Shown here piece after piece: positions 47,908-59,309 of a stretch of DNA of 64,000 nucleotides. The position numbers and the translations under genes are program-made. Positions within the stretch are counted from its first letter, which is position 1, and the number at the start of each line of letters is the position of its first letter. Source of the stretch: Poecilobothrus nobilitatus (lineage: Eukaryota > Arthropoda > Insecta > Diptera > Dolichopodidae). Location: NCBI GenBank assembly GCA_947095535.1, contig OX352774.1, positions 262,357,843 through 262,421,842 on the forward strand, written 5' to 3'. A model generated the notes under the pieces. It searched no databases. It was not told the origin of the DNA and was given only the letters and a program-made list of their open reading frames with translations.

Positions 47908-50900
47908 GAAACTTTAAGTATGATTTTATTGTGAATTTTAAAATACTGAAAAAAAACTGTAAAATTCACAATGGTTTTTAAAATATTATAAAGAATTACA
48001 TTTTTTAAAAGAAAAATAAATGTCTTGAATAAAAATTTCCAATCGTAAAAACTTTTTTCCAAACAAAAGTTTATTTTTTATTACTTTTTAATTCTTATAA
48101 TTAATTTCTTGTAAATAGAAAATAAATTTTGAATGGTAGAGCAAATTTACACATTTTTATTAAAAGTAATCCTTTTTGTCAATTTATTATCATATATAAG
48201 CAGGACTATCCGGCGTTGTTACTGTTTAATTATTTAAATTAATTATTTTATTTAAAAATGTTAGCAGTTAAAATTTGCATAAAATGTTCGTATAGGCTAA
48301 ATGTTAAAATCGCATTTTTTTTGTGTCAATATTTAAATATGAAGACATGACTTGCAGTACAACTTCCAAATAATTTGTTTCGTCGAAGTGTGAGTATTAC
48401 ATTATTTTTTAATGAATTTTGGAAATGAAATATTATGTTGGTAAACATTTATTAGTTATTCCGATCTCAGAACTGATTTGGTAATATTATAGTAATTGTC
48501 CTTGTGAGGAACACAGGAAGTAAATACATAGCCAATAAGAAATAACGAGTATTATACAATTATCATTTAAATTATATTAAATCTCAGATAAGATTAAAAC
48601 AAATTGCGAAAACAAGCAAAAAAATACATAAAAATATAACAAGCTTTTTATGCTGGCCTGTAAACCTATTTAATTGAAATTTTTGACTTAAATAATCAGA
48701 ATGTCCAAATAAGCTAAGCTATAAGGATCATAACGAAACGAATAAAAATAAAAATTGTATGATTGGTAGTTTAACTAACTTAAACAATTAAGACATGGCA
48801 AAAACTCTCTAATAGCTTGTGCTGCCAGAATATATTAAAAGAACTGAAAAAAAATGTCTCAAGGACATTCGAAAGTCATTAAAGGACACTGCAAATTTGG
48901 ATTGGACAAAATTCCATTACTTTAAGCTTCACATTATTTAATCAAAGAGAAAAAAAGCAAGACATAACCAATTTGAGACTGGATTAACATTATTATGGTA
49001 ACGAACACTATTTCAACAAAATTTAAACTTACTTAGTTAAACTACAAGGACAGGATAATGAAAAAACAAAGAGTTTTCCTTAAATTTATTTTATTTAATA
49101 AAAATTAAAACAAAGCTGACAAGGTGTCTAATGCCAAAAGATTTTTAAAGGATATCTGTAAAGAGTAAAGTGACAAACCTTTTCTATTAAAATAATATTT
49201 TAGTGACATCATCTATTCATTGTTAAAATTTCATTTCACTATTTTAAACCCTTACAAGTGTTATAAACCATCGGACGGATTGAATAAAGCAAAAAAGCAA
49301 ATTTTTCAAAAAAAGAATTTATTTTTTTTTAAATATTTATATTGAATATAATTTTTAAAAATCACTTTAATTCCAAACTTTATAAATTAATATTTCTCTG
49401 TATTTTTTTGTGTTTTTTTCTTTTTTTTATTTATGTGTAGGTTAAATTTATATCATAGAGGTCATTTTTATCGTTTGGTGGAAAAATTTAATTGTTATAT
49501 AATCCTCTTTTTTACTTTTTTTTATTATTTGCAAAATAAATATATGTATTATATAAATATATTTAAGTTTAAAAAATTTACAAGATTGTAAGTGTATTAT
49601 TATTAGTACTTACTGAAAATTATAAACACAAAAAAACACTGTATTTACAAATACATAAAAAATTTCGTATACAAAAGTATACAACTTTTAAATTTTCCAA
49701 CTTAAACTGTTTTATAAAAATATTACATTGCATCGTAATGGAAATGGCTATGATTTGGAATGAACACCAAATTGTAAATTGGTTTGGTGTGGAGTGAATT
49801 GCACTGGACTAGACTGCCTTTTTTTTTTTTTTTTATTAAACTATAATTTATATGCTTATATGTATATAATATAATATATACATACTTAAATTATATATTA
49901 AAAGAGGAAATTAATATCAAGGATAACATCAGCTGTGGTTTTATCCAGATTTTGGTAAACTTATGTTACATATTGTTGCATTTTATTGTTTTTATTTTTT
50001 TTATTATTATTATTATTATTATTTTGTGGTTGTAAATTTTAAAAAGATACAAACATATGTAGCATAATATTTTCTCTCATAATAATATTTAAGATATTTT
50101 TGTTTTTTTTTTGTTGTTTTTTTTTTTGGAAAAATACACCAAAAAAAATCAAAGTAAAAACAAAAAATAAATTCAGAAATTGAATACAGAATTCGTACAG
50201 AACCCAAACGTTCAATTATTATATTTTTAAATAATAATGGACTATACATGAAAAATAACCATATGTACCGTGGTATAAATGTATAAAAATTTAATTTTCC
50301 TTATTATTATTATTATTATTATTTATTTTTCTTTTTAAGTTCATTATTATGCTATTAAAAAATCATTATAATTTAATTATATGTCGTACACTGTCTGACC
50401 AAAAATTTTTTTTCGCCTTATGTTACTAATTAAAGTAACAGTTATTAATGGTTACATTTTTTTTTTTTTTTTGATTATTTTTTTTTAAAAGTGTTAGCAG
50501 TTATATTCTATAGTTGTCCTTAACATAAAAATGTAAAAATGTTTTAACACTTTGAATTTAAAAAAAAAATTTTTTAAAACTTAATAAAATTAATATGTAA
50601 AAATTATAGACGTTTTAAAATATTTAACAAAAAATTTAAATACCTTTAAGAAATAATTTGAAATTTGGTTTAGTAGATAATTTAATTTAAGAAGGATTTT
50701 GTCTTTAACTTCCTATTGAATTTTAAGTTTAAAAATTTATCATTTGGAAATCGGTCAGAACTTTCTTTATTATATTATAATTTTAAACATTGGAGGAATA
50801 TCAAACAAGTAATATAACAGTTGTTGAATAAGATCGGATCTAGAATTGGTATTTATTTTAGAACCTGTGACATTTAATTTAACTGTTTTTCAATGTGTAA

Positions 50901-50984
50901 ATTTTTAGTTAAACGATTATATTATAATATACTATAATATATGTTTTTATTTAGTAATTTAAATAATTTCCCTTATAATTAAAA
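47908..50984. other. AT-rich spacer with TTA microsatellites
   Basis: (TTA)n arrays lie at about 50000-50023 and 50301-50322, with T runs at 49819-49835 and 50457-50472. At 48816-48941 the + strand is open for 41 codons with varied residues (word LPEYIKRTEKKCLKDIRK). It is unrecognised and at chance length. Confidence 0.5.
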
Positions 50985-51077
50985 ATACTTGCTATCTGTG
51001 CAGGATTTGAACCTTCACATTATTATGGTTAATATTAAAAATGATTAAAAGTCATGGGCTACTAAAGCCGTTATACC
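50985..51077 (-). mobile_element. Degenerate SINE related to the copy at 390
   Basis: On the minus strand AACGGCTTTAGTAGCCC resembles the head of the first SINE, and GGTTCAAATCCTGCACAG matches its box B and following word (GCACAGGTCGTAAG in the better copy). The middle has an AT-rich insertion or drift. A further worn head-like piece (TGCCTCAGCGACGTAGTG on the minus strand) lies at about 51170-51190. Confidence 0.55.
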
Positions 51078-51340
51078 TTAAAATATTATTATTATATTAT
51101 TTATTTTCTTTATATTAATTACTTATATATTTGATGGAAAGAGAAATTTGTTACTTCGGTGTTTAAACACTACGTCGCTGAGGCATTGTCCTTCGAAATT
51201 TCAGTATTTTGTTATAAAACGTTTTTTATTGCATACTTTTAGGACTACAATTCAATTTCTCTTAAAAATAGCCTAGGAAAAATGTTAATAACTAGACATT
51301 ATAATTGACGTAACGGTTCAATTTTTATCTCTATTACCAT

Positions 51341-51387
51341 AATTATTATTATTGTTATTTTTATTATTATTCTTATTATTATTATTG
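51341..51387. repeat. (ATT)n microsatellite, interrupted
   Basis: ATT/TTA units run for about 47 bp with G and C interruptions. Confidence 0.8.
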
Positions 51388-53118
51388 TATAGAGAGGATA
51401 AAATATTGTTAAGAGTATTTTAGAAAATTGAAAATAATTGAAGCATTAAATTGCATTTACTAAAAATTGCTGTAGAAAAAAATATTGTAATTATTTTAAT
51501 ACTTTAAAAAATTATTTTAAAGGGTTTTTTTTTTCAAAAAAAGAAAATGAAATAAAAATATTTAATAAAAAAATAACCAAATTCATCAAATTCATGAAAC
51601 TTTACCATAATAGAAATATACAAAATGCTAAATTATTTAAATTCCGAAGATTTAAATTTGAAAGGTTTACATAATTTTATAATTTTTATTTGACTTAAGA
51701 TAAAATTTAGGATTTATAATACATATGTATGATGATTTCTGTCTAATTTTACTGGTTTATTCAGAGTTTGGATATTTTCATTCGTTAGAAATTATAATCG
51801 TTACATCTCAAATGACTAAGCCAAATTTGAGGTTAGTTTCAAATAAAGGTAAATGATTTATTTTTATAAAAGGTTAAAAAATATTGTTTATACGGAACCC
51901 TTCCAAATGGTTAATTTGATACGTCCTAACTTTAGGAATTATATAAATTCTGGGATTCTAATATTATAAAATCTCAACAAAATTTTGTTTCAAGCGGCAG
52001 AACGCCGATTCTATTTTCAAGTCTGTTAAACGCTAGAATAGATGTTTCACATGTAGATTAAAAAAATATGCGAGAATCTGCAGTGTTCATTTCATTTTAA
52101 GAATAAATGAATGATAAACTTTCAGAAAAATTACTGATTTATATTCAAATTAGAATTGATTCTATATTTTATTCAAAAATCTTGAATTTTAGGCAAAAAA
52201 AATTCATTTATAAGAATTAATTTTTATAAATTAAATTATCTTTAATACATACCCATTTGAAAATGTTTTAAGTTTTTTAAATTTTTTACTAAAATATTTG
52301 ACTAGTATAAAAAATATTTAAAATAAATTTTTTTTTTTCAAGAAAGTAAATTTTCAAATGAAATTTTTCTTTTTAGTTATTCATTTTTATTTGGTTATTA
52401 AAATATGTAATAAAAAGCAATGTACCTATATGTATAATATATTATATATTAATTTTTTTTTTTTTTTTCCAAACTATATAATATGCAAATTTTCTATTTT
52501 CTTATAAAAATTCAAATGAATATACTAACAAACATATGTGAATTTTCTATTGTATAATATTATCTACATTTCATACGAATGAAAAAAAAAAAAATATGAG
52601 TATCTTCATTGTAGATAATCTAATATTCTGTTCACACAAATTCATAACCTCCATCACACATGTTATTTTATTACAGATTCTGTTTCTATTATTATTGTTA
52701 TTTTTTTCTTTATCCGGTTTTCTATTTTTCTATTTTTGTTTTCTTCATTTGAATTGCCATAGTTGTTCTTCTTGATATGTTCAGTATGTTTGATGTTCTG
52801 ACTGTTGTTGTATGAAACAATAATAATATTTTTTCGTTATAATCATAGTACACAACATTATTATTATCATCAGACTTTAGATAATATTGAATCCGGTAAC
52901 ATTTTATCTTTAAATAATAAAATTATTGAACTAAAAAGAAAAATATTCTACTTCCATATAACCGATTTACCTTATAAATATTATCTACAAAATATTTTAA
53001 TTAACGTTTTTATTTTTGAAATTATTACAGTTTCAGATTAAACTCTTGCATCTCTAGCATAAAAAACTCAAAGAAGACAACCTCTAAGAAAAGAAGTAAT
53101 TCGATTAGATTGCCAAAC
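51388..53118. other. AT-rich spacer
   Basis: No feature supported. The 78-codon frame at 52805-53041 has no distinguishing features. Confidence 0.5.
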
Positions 53119-53180
53119 AATGGTTTAATGCTTAAATCTCTGCATTACTTTCGAAAGGTCAAGGATTTGAACTTCGGTCT
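53119..53180 (+). pseudogene. Degenerate tRNA-like sequence
   Basis: AATGGTTTAATGCTTAAA followed about 30 bp later by AAGGTCAAGGATTTGAACTT has the spacing and rough content of boxes A and B in tRNA-derived SINEs. Arms do not pair well, so it is not a working tRNA gene. Confidence 0.35.
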
Positions 53181-53182
53181 GG

Positions 53183-53212
53183 TTATACCCAAATAAATAT
53201 TATAACGGGTAT
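53183..53212 (+). other. ATACCC/GGGTAT hairpin resembling a HINE 3' end
   Basis: TTATACCC and CGGGTAT flank a 16-nt A/T loop, as at the 3' ends of HINE A and B. No GACG tract or other HINE body is present upstream, so this is at best a worn terminus. Confidence 0.22.
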
Positions 53213-54185
53213 TCTGAAGATAACGAGATCCCGCGTAAGGTAAAGTCAGAGTATGTTTACGCTACTTGGTAATGTCACTTTTTTAAAAACATATATCACT
53301 ATTCCAGCATCTCGTCCTTTAAGAAGGAAAAGGAGAACTTAAAAGATGCTTGCTCATTTTATATTTTTTATATAAATAGTTATGTATTTCAGTGTATTGA
53401 AAATGTTTATATATTAATTTTACTTAAGTAGGAATTAGGATAATGATCTAAGTGCTTATTAGAGATAGATTCCAAGTTAGTATGGATGATTATAGACATC
53501 GAAATTTCCTATCTAGTGAGGTGGAATTAATGGTGTTTTTTTTTCTAGCGAAATCTTGAAATATCATATTTTTTTAAGGAAAAATTTTAAAAAAAATTTT
53601 TTTGGTCAAAATTTTTAACTTTCAACTATTATATCTCCAACGGCAACATCTTCTTTACCAAACAAACGTTAAAATAATTATTACTACTTATTTTTGTAAA
53701 ATTAAATATGTATATATATATTCAATAGGCTTAAATATATAATGGTTCATTTACATATACGTGAGAAAGCATGTTCTTAAATGTCCTTTTCGTTTTTAAA
53801 GGGAGAGATGCGAGAATAGTGATATATGTTTTTGAAAAGCTGATATTACTAAGTACCGTTAGCATATATTGATTTTAACTTTCGAGGGGTTCCGTTATCT
53901 TCAGAAAAGCTGAAAATAATAATAATAATAATCAAATAAGAATTCTTCCAAATTTATGTACGCTCAAAAAATAAAAAAATCATATTAAATTAAATAAATG
54001 TTAAAATCAATTAAAAGCACATAACTGATAGCGCAAGAGGGTCCTGAGGACGTAGAATCTATCGAAAAACTAGACAGAGACAAATATCTGAAAAGGAAAA
54101 TATAAAGAACGGACATTTTGTGCAAAATAAGATCTAAAATTGGGCAATTGAGATTTATATGCCTTTTTTATTTATGCTAATTTTT
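53213..54185. other. AT-rich spacer
   Basis: A short (AAT)n run lies at 53915-53934. No gene supported. Confidence 0.5.
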
Positions 54186-55473
54186 AGCACATTTCAAAAA
54201 AAAACTTGAAAAAATGTGCCTATTAGTTTCACTGTCCGTCCGTCCGTCTGTCCGTTGTCCGTCTGCTTACAAAACTTCTACACCGCTAAAGATAGAGAAA
54301 AAAAATTTTAATCATTGGTATCTCATAAAAAAAATTATTTTTTGGAAGAACTTTTTCATGTAGCCCCACCCATCAGGGAACTACAGCACCTCAAACTTTG
54401 AAAAAGCCCTATTTTTAAACGCGTATATTTCATGTTCCACATATCATTTTTTCAATCTGAAACGCCATTCGGCAAGAATTTTTTTTTAGAAATTATATAT
54501 ATTTTCTAAATTTAGTATTTAAATTTACGTTATGTGAAAACCGAATTTTGCATGATTTTTCAACCTTCATAACTTCGGAGTGCTTTTAGATGGGGCTTGC
54601 TATTTTGAGGCAAGAAAGAACTTTTAGAATTAGTATAAGTTTACTCAGAAAATATTTTTGTTCCACCCTCTGTTTATGAGCTATTAGGGCTCAAAATTTG
54701 AAAATTTGCTTTTTTTAACACCTGTAACTTAGGCACCTGTACACATTTTTCTTTGGTAAGACAAAAAAATTAAAGATACAGTAATATATTTTTATGTGTG
54801 ATAATGATTTCTCTTAATTATATAGGGCTCAAAAGTTACAACCTCCCAAAATTGCAAAAAAGCCCTATTTTCAGATGTATATATATCTCAGGCTCTGCGT
54901 AATAGTTTTGCCAAAACTAATCTAACGCCAAAAGAGCGGAAATTTTATTATCTACATAAAGCAATATTAAAATTATGCAATATTTTGTATTTTACGATTT
55001 AAATTTACCGTTAGGTGAAAACCAAATTGTGCATGATATTTCTTTTTTCATAACTCCGGCACGCTTTGAGATAGGAAACTGAGATTTTGAGACAAGAAAG
55101 AACTTTTAGAATTAATATAAGTTTCCTTAGAAAATTTTTCGTACCAGTGCCTGCTTAAGAGCTATTAGGGCTCAACAATTGAAAATTTGCTATTTTTAGG
55201 CACCTGTAACTTAATCAGCTGTACAAATTTTTCTTCGCCTAGGCAAAAAAAAACAAAGCTTCAGTAATATATTTTTACGTGTATTAACTGTTTTTCTTAG
55301 TCATATAGGGTTCCAGACTTACAGCCCCTCAAAATTCCAGAAAAGTCCTATTTTCACATTTTTTCTTATTACATGAAATTTTCAAATTTCTGTACAAGTC
55401 ACAATTCTAAACAGTTTGTATTGCCTTTTGGAAATGTGCGCTTTTAAAAACCGTTGGTTTACATTCTACCTTG
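54186..55473 (-). mobile_element. HINE family C, copy C3, two-module form
   Basis: On the minus strand it begins CAAGGTAGAATGTAAACC and ends with the GACG-type tract (+ strand GTCCGTCCGTCC at about 54234-54265) and the AGCACATTT/AAATGTGCC hairpin. Two interior modules are present (the GTAATATATTTTTA word at 54781 and 55265 on the + strand, about 484 bp apart). It is visibly more diverged from C1 and C2 than those are from each other, with many small indels, so it is probably the oldest of the three. It is non-coding. Confidence 0.88.
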
Positions 55474-56712
55474 TTTATTGCTTCATTTTTATTTACCTGG
55501 ATTTATTGTACTACAATAAATTTTAGATTTCCTACATCTACTTAAAATTTTTTAGTACATATGAAATTTTTAGAAAGGAAAAAGTGACAAAAAAAAGTTA
55601 TTTCAATAATTTCAAAAATTAGTGGGAAATTTTGAATATTGTGTACTTTGTGCTTTATAATTTTTTTTTATATCAATGATTACAACAGCGCCGTTTTTTA
55701 TAATGTTAAAATAAGTACATTTTATTTTATTGAAAAAAATATATACATATTTGGTATATTAATTATCAATGCTAAGACTCTTAATTTTAAGATTATAAGT
55801 CAAATTAATCAAACTGATCTTAAACTCAAATTTCCCTTTTTCAAACAAAAGCTATAAGTGCGTAACTTTTGCTTGAAAAAGTGATATTTTGAGTTCAAGT
55901 TCAGTTTTATACATTCGATTCTACAACCCGCCTATAAATCAATGCACAACAATGTTTACTTGTTCTGTTCTAAAAACATTTGTCTCTTTTGTTCATTCTG
56001 TTCGTTTTGGGGCTTAATTTCTTTAAAAAATTGGAAATTTCTTCTCTGTTTTTATTTGTGGTATAAGTATATTTCTTATTATATTATTTTCTCTTGTAAT
56101 TTTAGTTCACGATGTCCAGAAAGTGATAATTTAATACTGGACACACTTACAAAACACAATAAAAAATATATATATATATGTATACATATTTAACAGAAAT
56201 TTTCTGCCATTTTCTGTTATTTATAATAACATTTTTTATATATTTTTTTTTTCTTGTGATCCTTTTTATATCTTTATTCCCTTTTTTCTTAGATGGCATA
56301 TTTATAATGCAGACTTTTAACACAAACCTATTATTCACATAAAAAGTCACGTATTAATAACCATGGGTCAAAAATTGTGACATTCTTTTCTGTCTATTGA
56401 TTTTCAAATGCGGTCTTTGCGTTAGTTTAAAAAAAATATCATTTGATTTTTATAACTGATTTAAAGTTTACAACATAAACATCCAAGGTTCAAATTTATT
56501 TTGTTTCATTTAAAAAACAAAATTGTTTATCTTTTTTTTTTTTTTTTTGTAAAAATATAAATAATCTGTAGAACAAAAACAACAATATTTTATAATATAA
56601 ATCATAAATTATGGCTTTAGGTTTTTTTCACTTTCTTAGAAATAAAGAAAAAAAATTTAAAAACACTTTAAAGTGAGTAAATAAATGGTTTAATTTGTAA
56701 TTTTACTTATAG
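55474..56712. other. Spacer before the exon cluster, one weak exon-like segment
   Basis: TTTTCTCTTGTAATTTTAG ending at about 56105 is acceptor-like and is followed by a + frame reading SRCPESDNLILDTLTKH, which then runs into a TA repeat with no good donor. I leave it as a possible additional exon of the downstream cluster. The rest is AT-rich. Confidence 0.2.
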
Positions 56713-56811
56713 AGTTCTACCTTGTGCTTTAAAAATGGGAGCGCTACGATTGCTCGTACCTCAAAAATACGTTTTCTCAAAATCTCAGTTCTTAAAAACT
56801 TTTAAAGCTCG
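56713..56811 (+). CDS. Candidate exon 1 of an unidentified gene
   Basis: A consensus acceptor (TTTTACTTATAG) and donor (GCTCG then GTAAATCT) bound 99 nt of clearly lower AT content. Only one frame is open throughout; skipping the first base, it reads VLPCALKMGALRLLVPQKYV and continues through SQFLKTF to the donor, leaving two bases in phase. The residue mix is that of an ordinary protein, unlike the homopolymer-driven frames elsewhere. I do not recognise the family. The next plausible segment is at 57182, but the phase and splice between them were not resolved. Repeated words GGAGG-ATTTTAGAGTT at about 56887, 56968 and 57084 fall in the gap. Confidence 0.33.
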
Positions 56812-57181
56812 GTAAATCTTTTTTTTCTGAGAAAATACAGAAAAAATAAAAAATTGTAATTTTTAATTTTTATCGAATAATTATAGGAGGGATTTTAGAG
56901 TTGGATTCAAATATAGGATTTTACGTTTTTTTCAGAATATATATTTTATATGTTAGATTTTGAATTTGAAGGAATTTTAGAATTTGATTTAAATTTAATA
57001 TTTCAATAATTTGTCTAGCGAGGATTTGGGCAGCCTCTACTAATTCAAAGGCTTTTATCTTGCAATATTTTGAAAAAAAAATTTGGAGGTATTTTAGAGT
57101 TCAATCTTACCATAAAAATAATATCCAACCATAAAAATAAAAAGAAAAAAAAACAAGTCCATGTGGTAAAAATAAAAATAA

Positions 57182-57378
57182 AAAAAGCTTTTTTTAAAAA
57201 AGAACGAGATTTTAAGAAACGAGATATTGATAAAATGTGATATTTGGAAACGAGCATTCGTTTTCAACCCTTCAAAAACAAATGTAAAATGTAAACCCCA
57301 AGAGCAGCTGAAAATGATAGAGAGAAGTGGAACACTGCAAATTGTACATTGTGTTCTAACAAGTCTTATTCACTTCTT
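57182..57378 (+). CDS. Candidate exon 2 (5' edge uncertain)
   Basis: A + frame is open from 57182 to a stop at 57380. The last 100 bases have low AT content and read PQEQLKMIERSGTLQIVHCV and beyond. A GTAAAT donor-like site at 57379 would splice out the stop. The following 78-nt interval (57379-57456) has a C/T-rich tract, a CTAACAT branch-like word and ends in TTACAG, so it looks like a real short intron. The start is not defined, and the first third is A/T-rich and may lie outside the exon. The product is unknown. Confidence 0.3.
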
Positions 57379-57456
57379 GTAAATCTAGACCTATTTCAAT
57401 TTTTTCCTCTTTTTTTTATACCATCTAACATAACAATGTCTTTATTATAATTACAG

Positions 57457-57586
57457 AACCAAATCGTTATAAATAACTTTATACATTGCTTTTACCAAAC
57501 ATCGAACAGCGAATGAAGAAAATTTAAGTGGTGAACAATTCATAGCTCGTTCGAACATTGAAAATATTTTCACTGGACCGATAAAT
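57457..57586 (+). CDS. Candidate exon 3, with an in-frame stop near its start
   Basis: The segment follows the acceptor TTATAATTACAG and ends at a GTAAGA donor. The frame continuing from exon 2 meets a TAA at 57470-57472 and is then open for 38 codons (for example TKHRTANEENLSGEQFIARS, then NIENIFTGPIN), ending in phase 0. Either the acceptor lies further downstream, or the gene is broken, or a sequencing error is present. The consistent frame with both neighbours argues against pure chance. No family was recognised. Confidence 0.33.
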
Positions 57587-57643
57587 GTAAGAAATAAAAT
57601 TTGTTGAAGTTAGTAAAATGCAATCATTTTGTTTTCATTTCAG
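57587..57643 (+). other. Candidate 57-nt intron
   Basis: GTAAGAAATAAAATTTG at the 5' end and TTGTTTTCATTTCAG at the 3' end match fly splice consensus, and 57 nt is a typical short-intron length in flies. Confidence 0.4.
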
Positions 57644-57691
57644 ACTATGTCAGAAGTAGTTCCAGCCAGAGCTAATACACTCAAAAAATAA
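57644..57691 (+). CDS. Candidate terminal exon 4
   Basis: In phase 0 with exon 3 the segment reads TMSEVVPARANTLKK and then TAA at 57689-57691. The next 40 bases are still less AT-rich and readable in another frame (KEFANFLRVGYEIINL), so a frameshift or a different acceptor inside this segment is possible. HINE A3 begins 44 bp after the stop and would lie in a 3' UTR or just beyond. Confidence 0.3.
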   Translation, partial: TMSEVVPARANTLKK

Positions 57692-57735
57692 AGAGTTTGC
57701 AAACTTTTTACGGGTTGGCTACGAAATCATCAACC

Positions 57736-59309
57736 TTTTTTATACCCGTACGATAGGACCGGGTATAATAAAATTACTCCTCCGTTTGTAACACCTTGAA
57801 ATAAGCGAGCTAGATATACCTTCAAAGGTATGGATCGGATCAGAAAAAAATTCTAAGACTTTTGAGCCATGTCCGTCCGTCCGTCCGTCCGTCAGCACGC
57901 TAACTCAAAAACTAAGAAAGCTAGAATCTTGAAATTTACACAAAATATTTTGGGAGTAATTTGTAAGTTCTCTATTTTTTTTGGTTGAGTTTGGACCAAA
58001 CCTTAGGGTAGCTCTCGAACACCTAACTTTTAGATCCCCACATTTTTTTTGCAATAGAGCTATGAAATTTTAACTACTGATAGATCTCACAAAAATATTA
58101 ATTTTATTTTTAATAACTTTTTTTTGTAGCCCCACCCGTTACGGAGCTACAGCTCCCCAAAAGTTCAAAAAAGCTCTATATTTAAATTGTTATAGCACAA
58201 GTTGTATAAAATATATCTTCATTTTGAAAACGCCAAACGATTACTACTTTTATTAGCTTTAAAAGTATATATACAGTAAATATATATTTGTGGCATACGG
58301 TGTCTTAATTTACCGTTATGCGAAACTAAAATTTTGCAAAATCCTTTAACCCTTCTATCTTCTAAACGGTTTAAGTTGGAAACTTGAAATTTTAACAGAA
58401 GTTAGATCTTTGAAAATAAGTCATTTCAGAAATTTTTTTTGTATCACCCCCCGTTTAGGAGCTGTAAGGAGTCAAAAACTGAAAATTTCCTATTTTGAAA
58501 CACCTGTAACTTGAACACCTGTTAGAATTTTTTTGAAGTAATACATAAAAATTAAAGCTTCAACATTATACTCTTATTTCTATTAATAACTGTTTTTAAT
58601 AATATAGGGTTACTTTATAATTGACGAAAGTGTTACTTGATTTTTTCAAATTTTCTAACAAATTTCTTCAACAAATTTTTTGCATTTGTTTTATTCGATA
58701 ATTTGAAATTGTTGAGGATATAATGCGTAGTACATAAAAATGTAAATAAATATACAACATAACGGTTGCTTGAAGAATTTTTATTTATATGATATTGATA
58801 TACATACATACTTATATAATATAATGTTTATTTACATATCGTATATGTCACTAGTGAATGAATGATAAGAGTATAGATGTATATTATATAGCGCCGTATT
58901 TACATACATATATGTATTTTATTGTACTTATAAGAAATTATTCTGTCAATGGAATATTTAAATATAATATAATATAATATTTAAAATTATATTTACTATT
59001 TTGTACTAAGTAAATTTAATATACATTTACCGCTTAGTATTAAACGGTACTATAGAATATTTGAAAAAGTTTTGGATTGATAATCGTTATGTGAAAGGTT
59101 AAAATCTGCTTTCGAAGATTGTACATATAAACATATAGTTTGAATATATGTACAACCCATAGTTCTAGAAATTATAAAATTCACCCAAATTATTTTAAAA
59201 TACTAAAATATTAAAAAAATAATATTGTGAGCAAAGTGACAGGCTGTTAACATACTAACGGTTCGTACGGGTATCTAAAAGTTGACAAAGGCAACTGTAT
59301 TCTTCCTCG
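57736..59309 (-). mobile_element. HINE family A, copy A3, complete
   Basis: This is the reverse complement of A2 over nearly the whole length. On the + strand it opens with the terminal hairpin TATACCCGTACGATAGGACC, followed by the GTCC/GTCCG tract (about 57870-57893), and closes with TTCTTCCTCG. The microsatellite is shorter than in A2. It is non-coding, with a few substitutions relative to A2. The insertion sits directly downstream of the candidate exon cluster. Confidence 0.9.

Noticed and set aside
48816..48941. 41-codon + frame with mixed residues
   Set aside because: Frames of this length are common by chance here; no start context, splice site or similarity.
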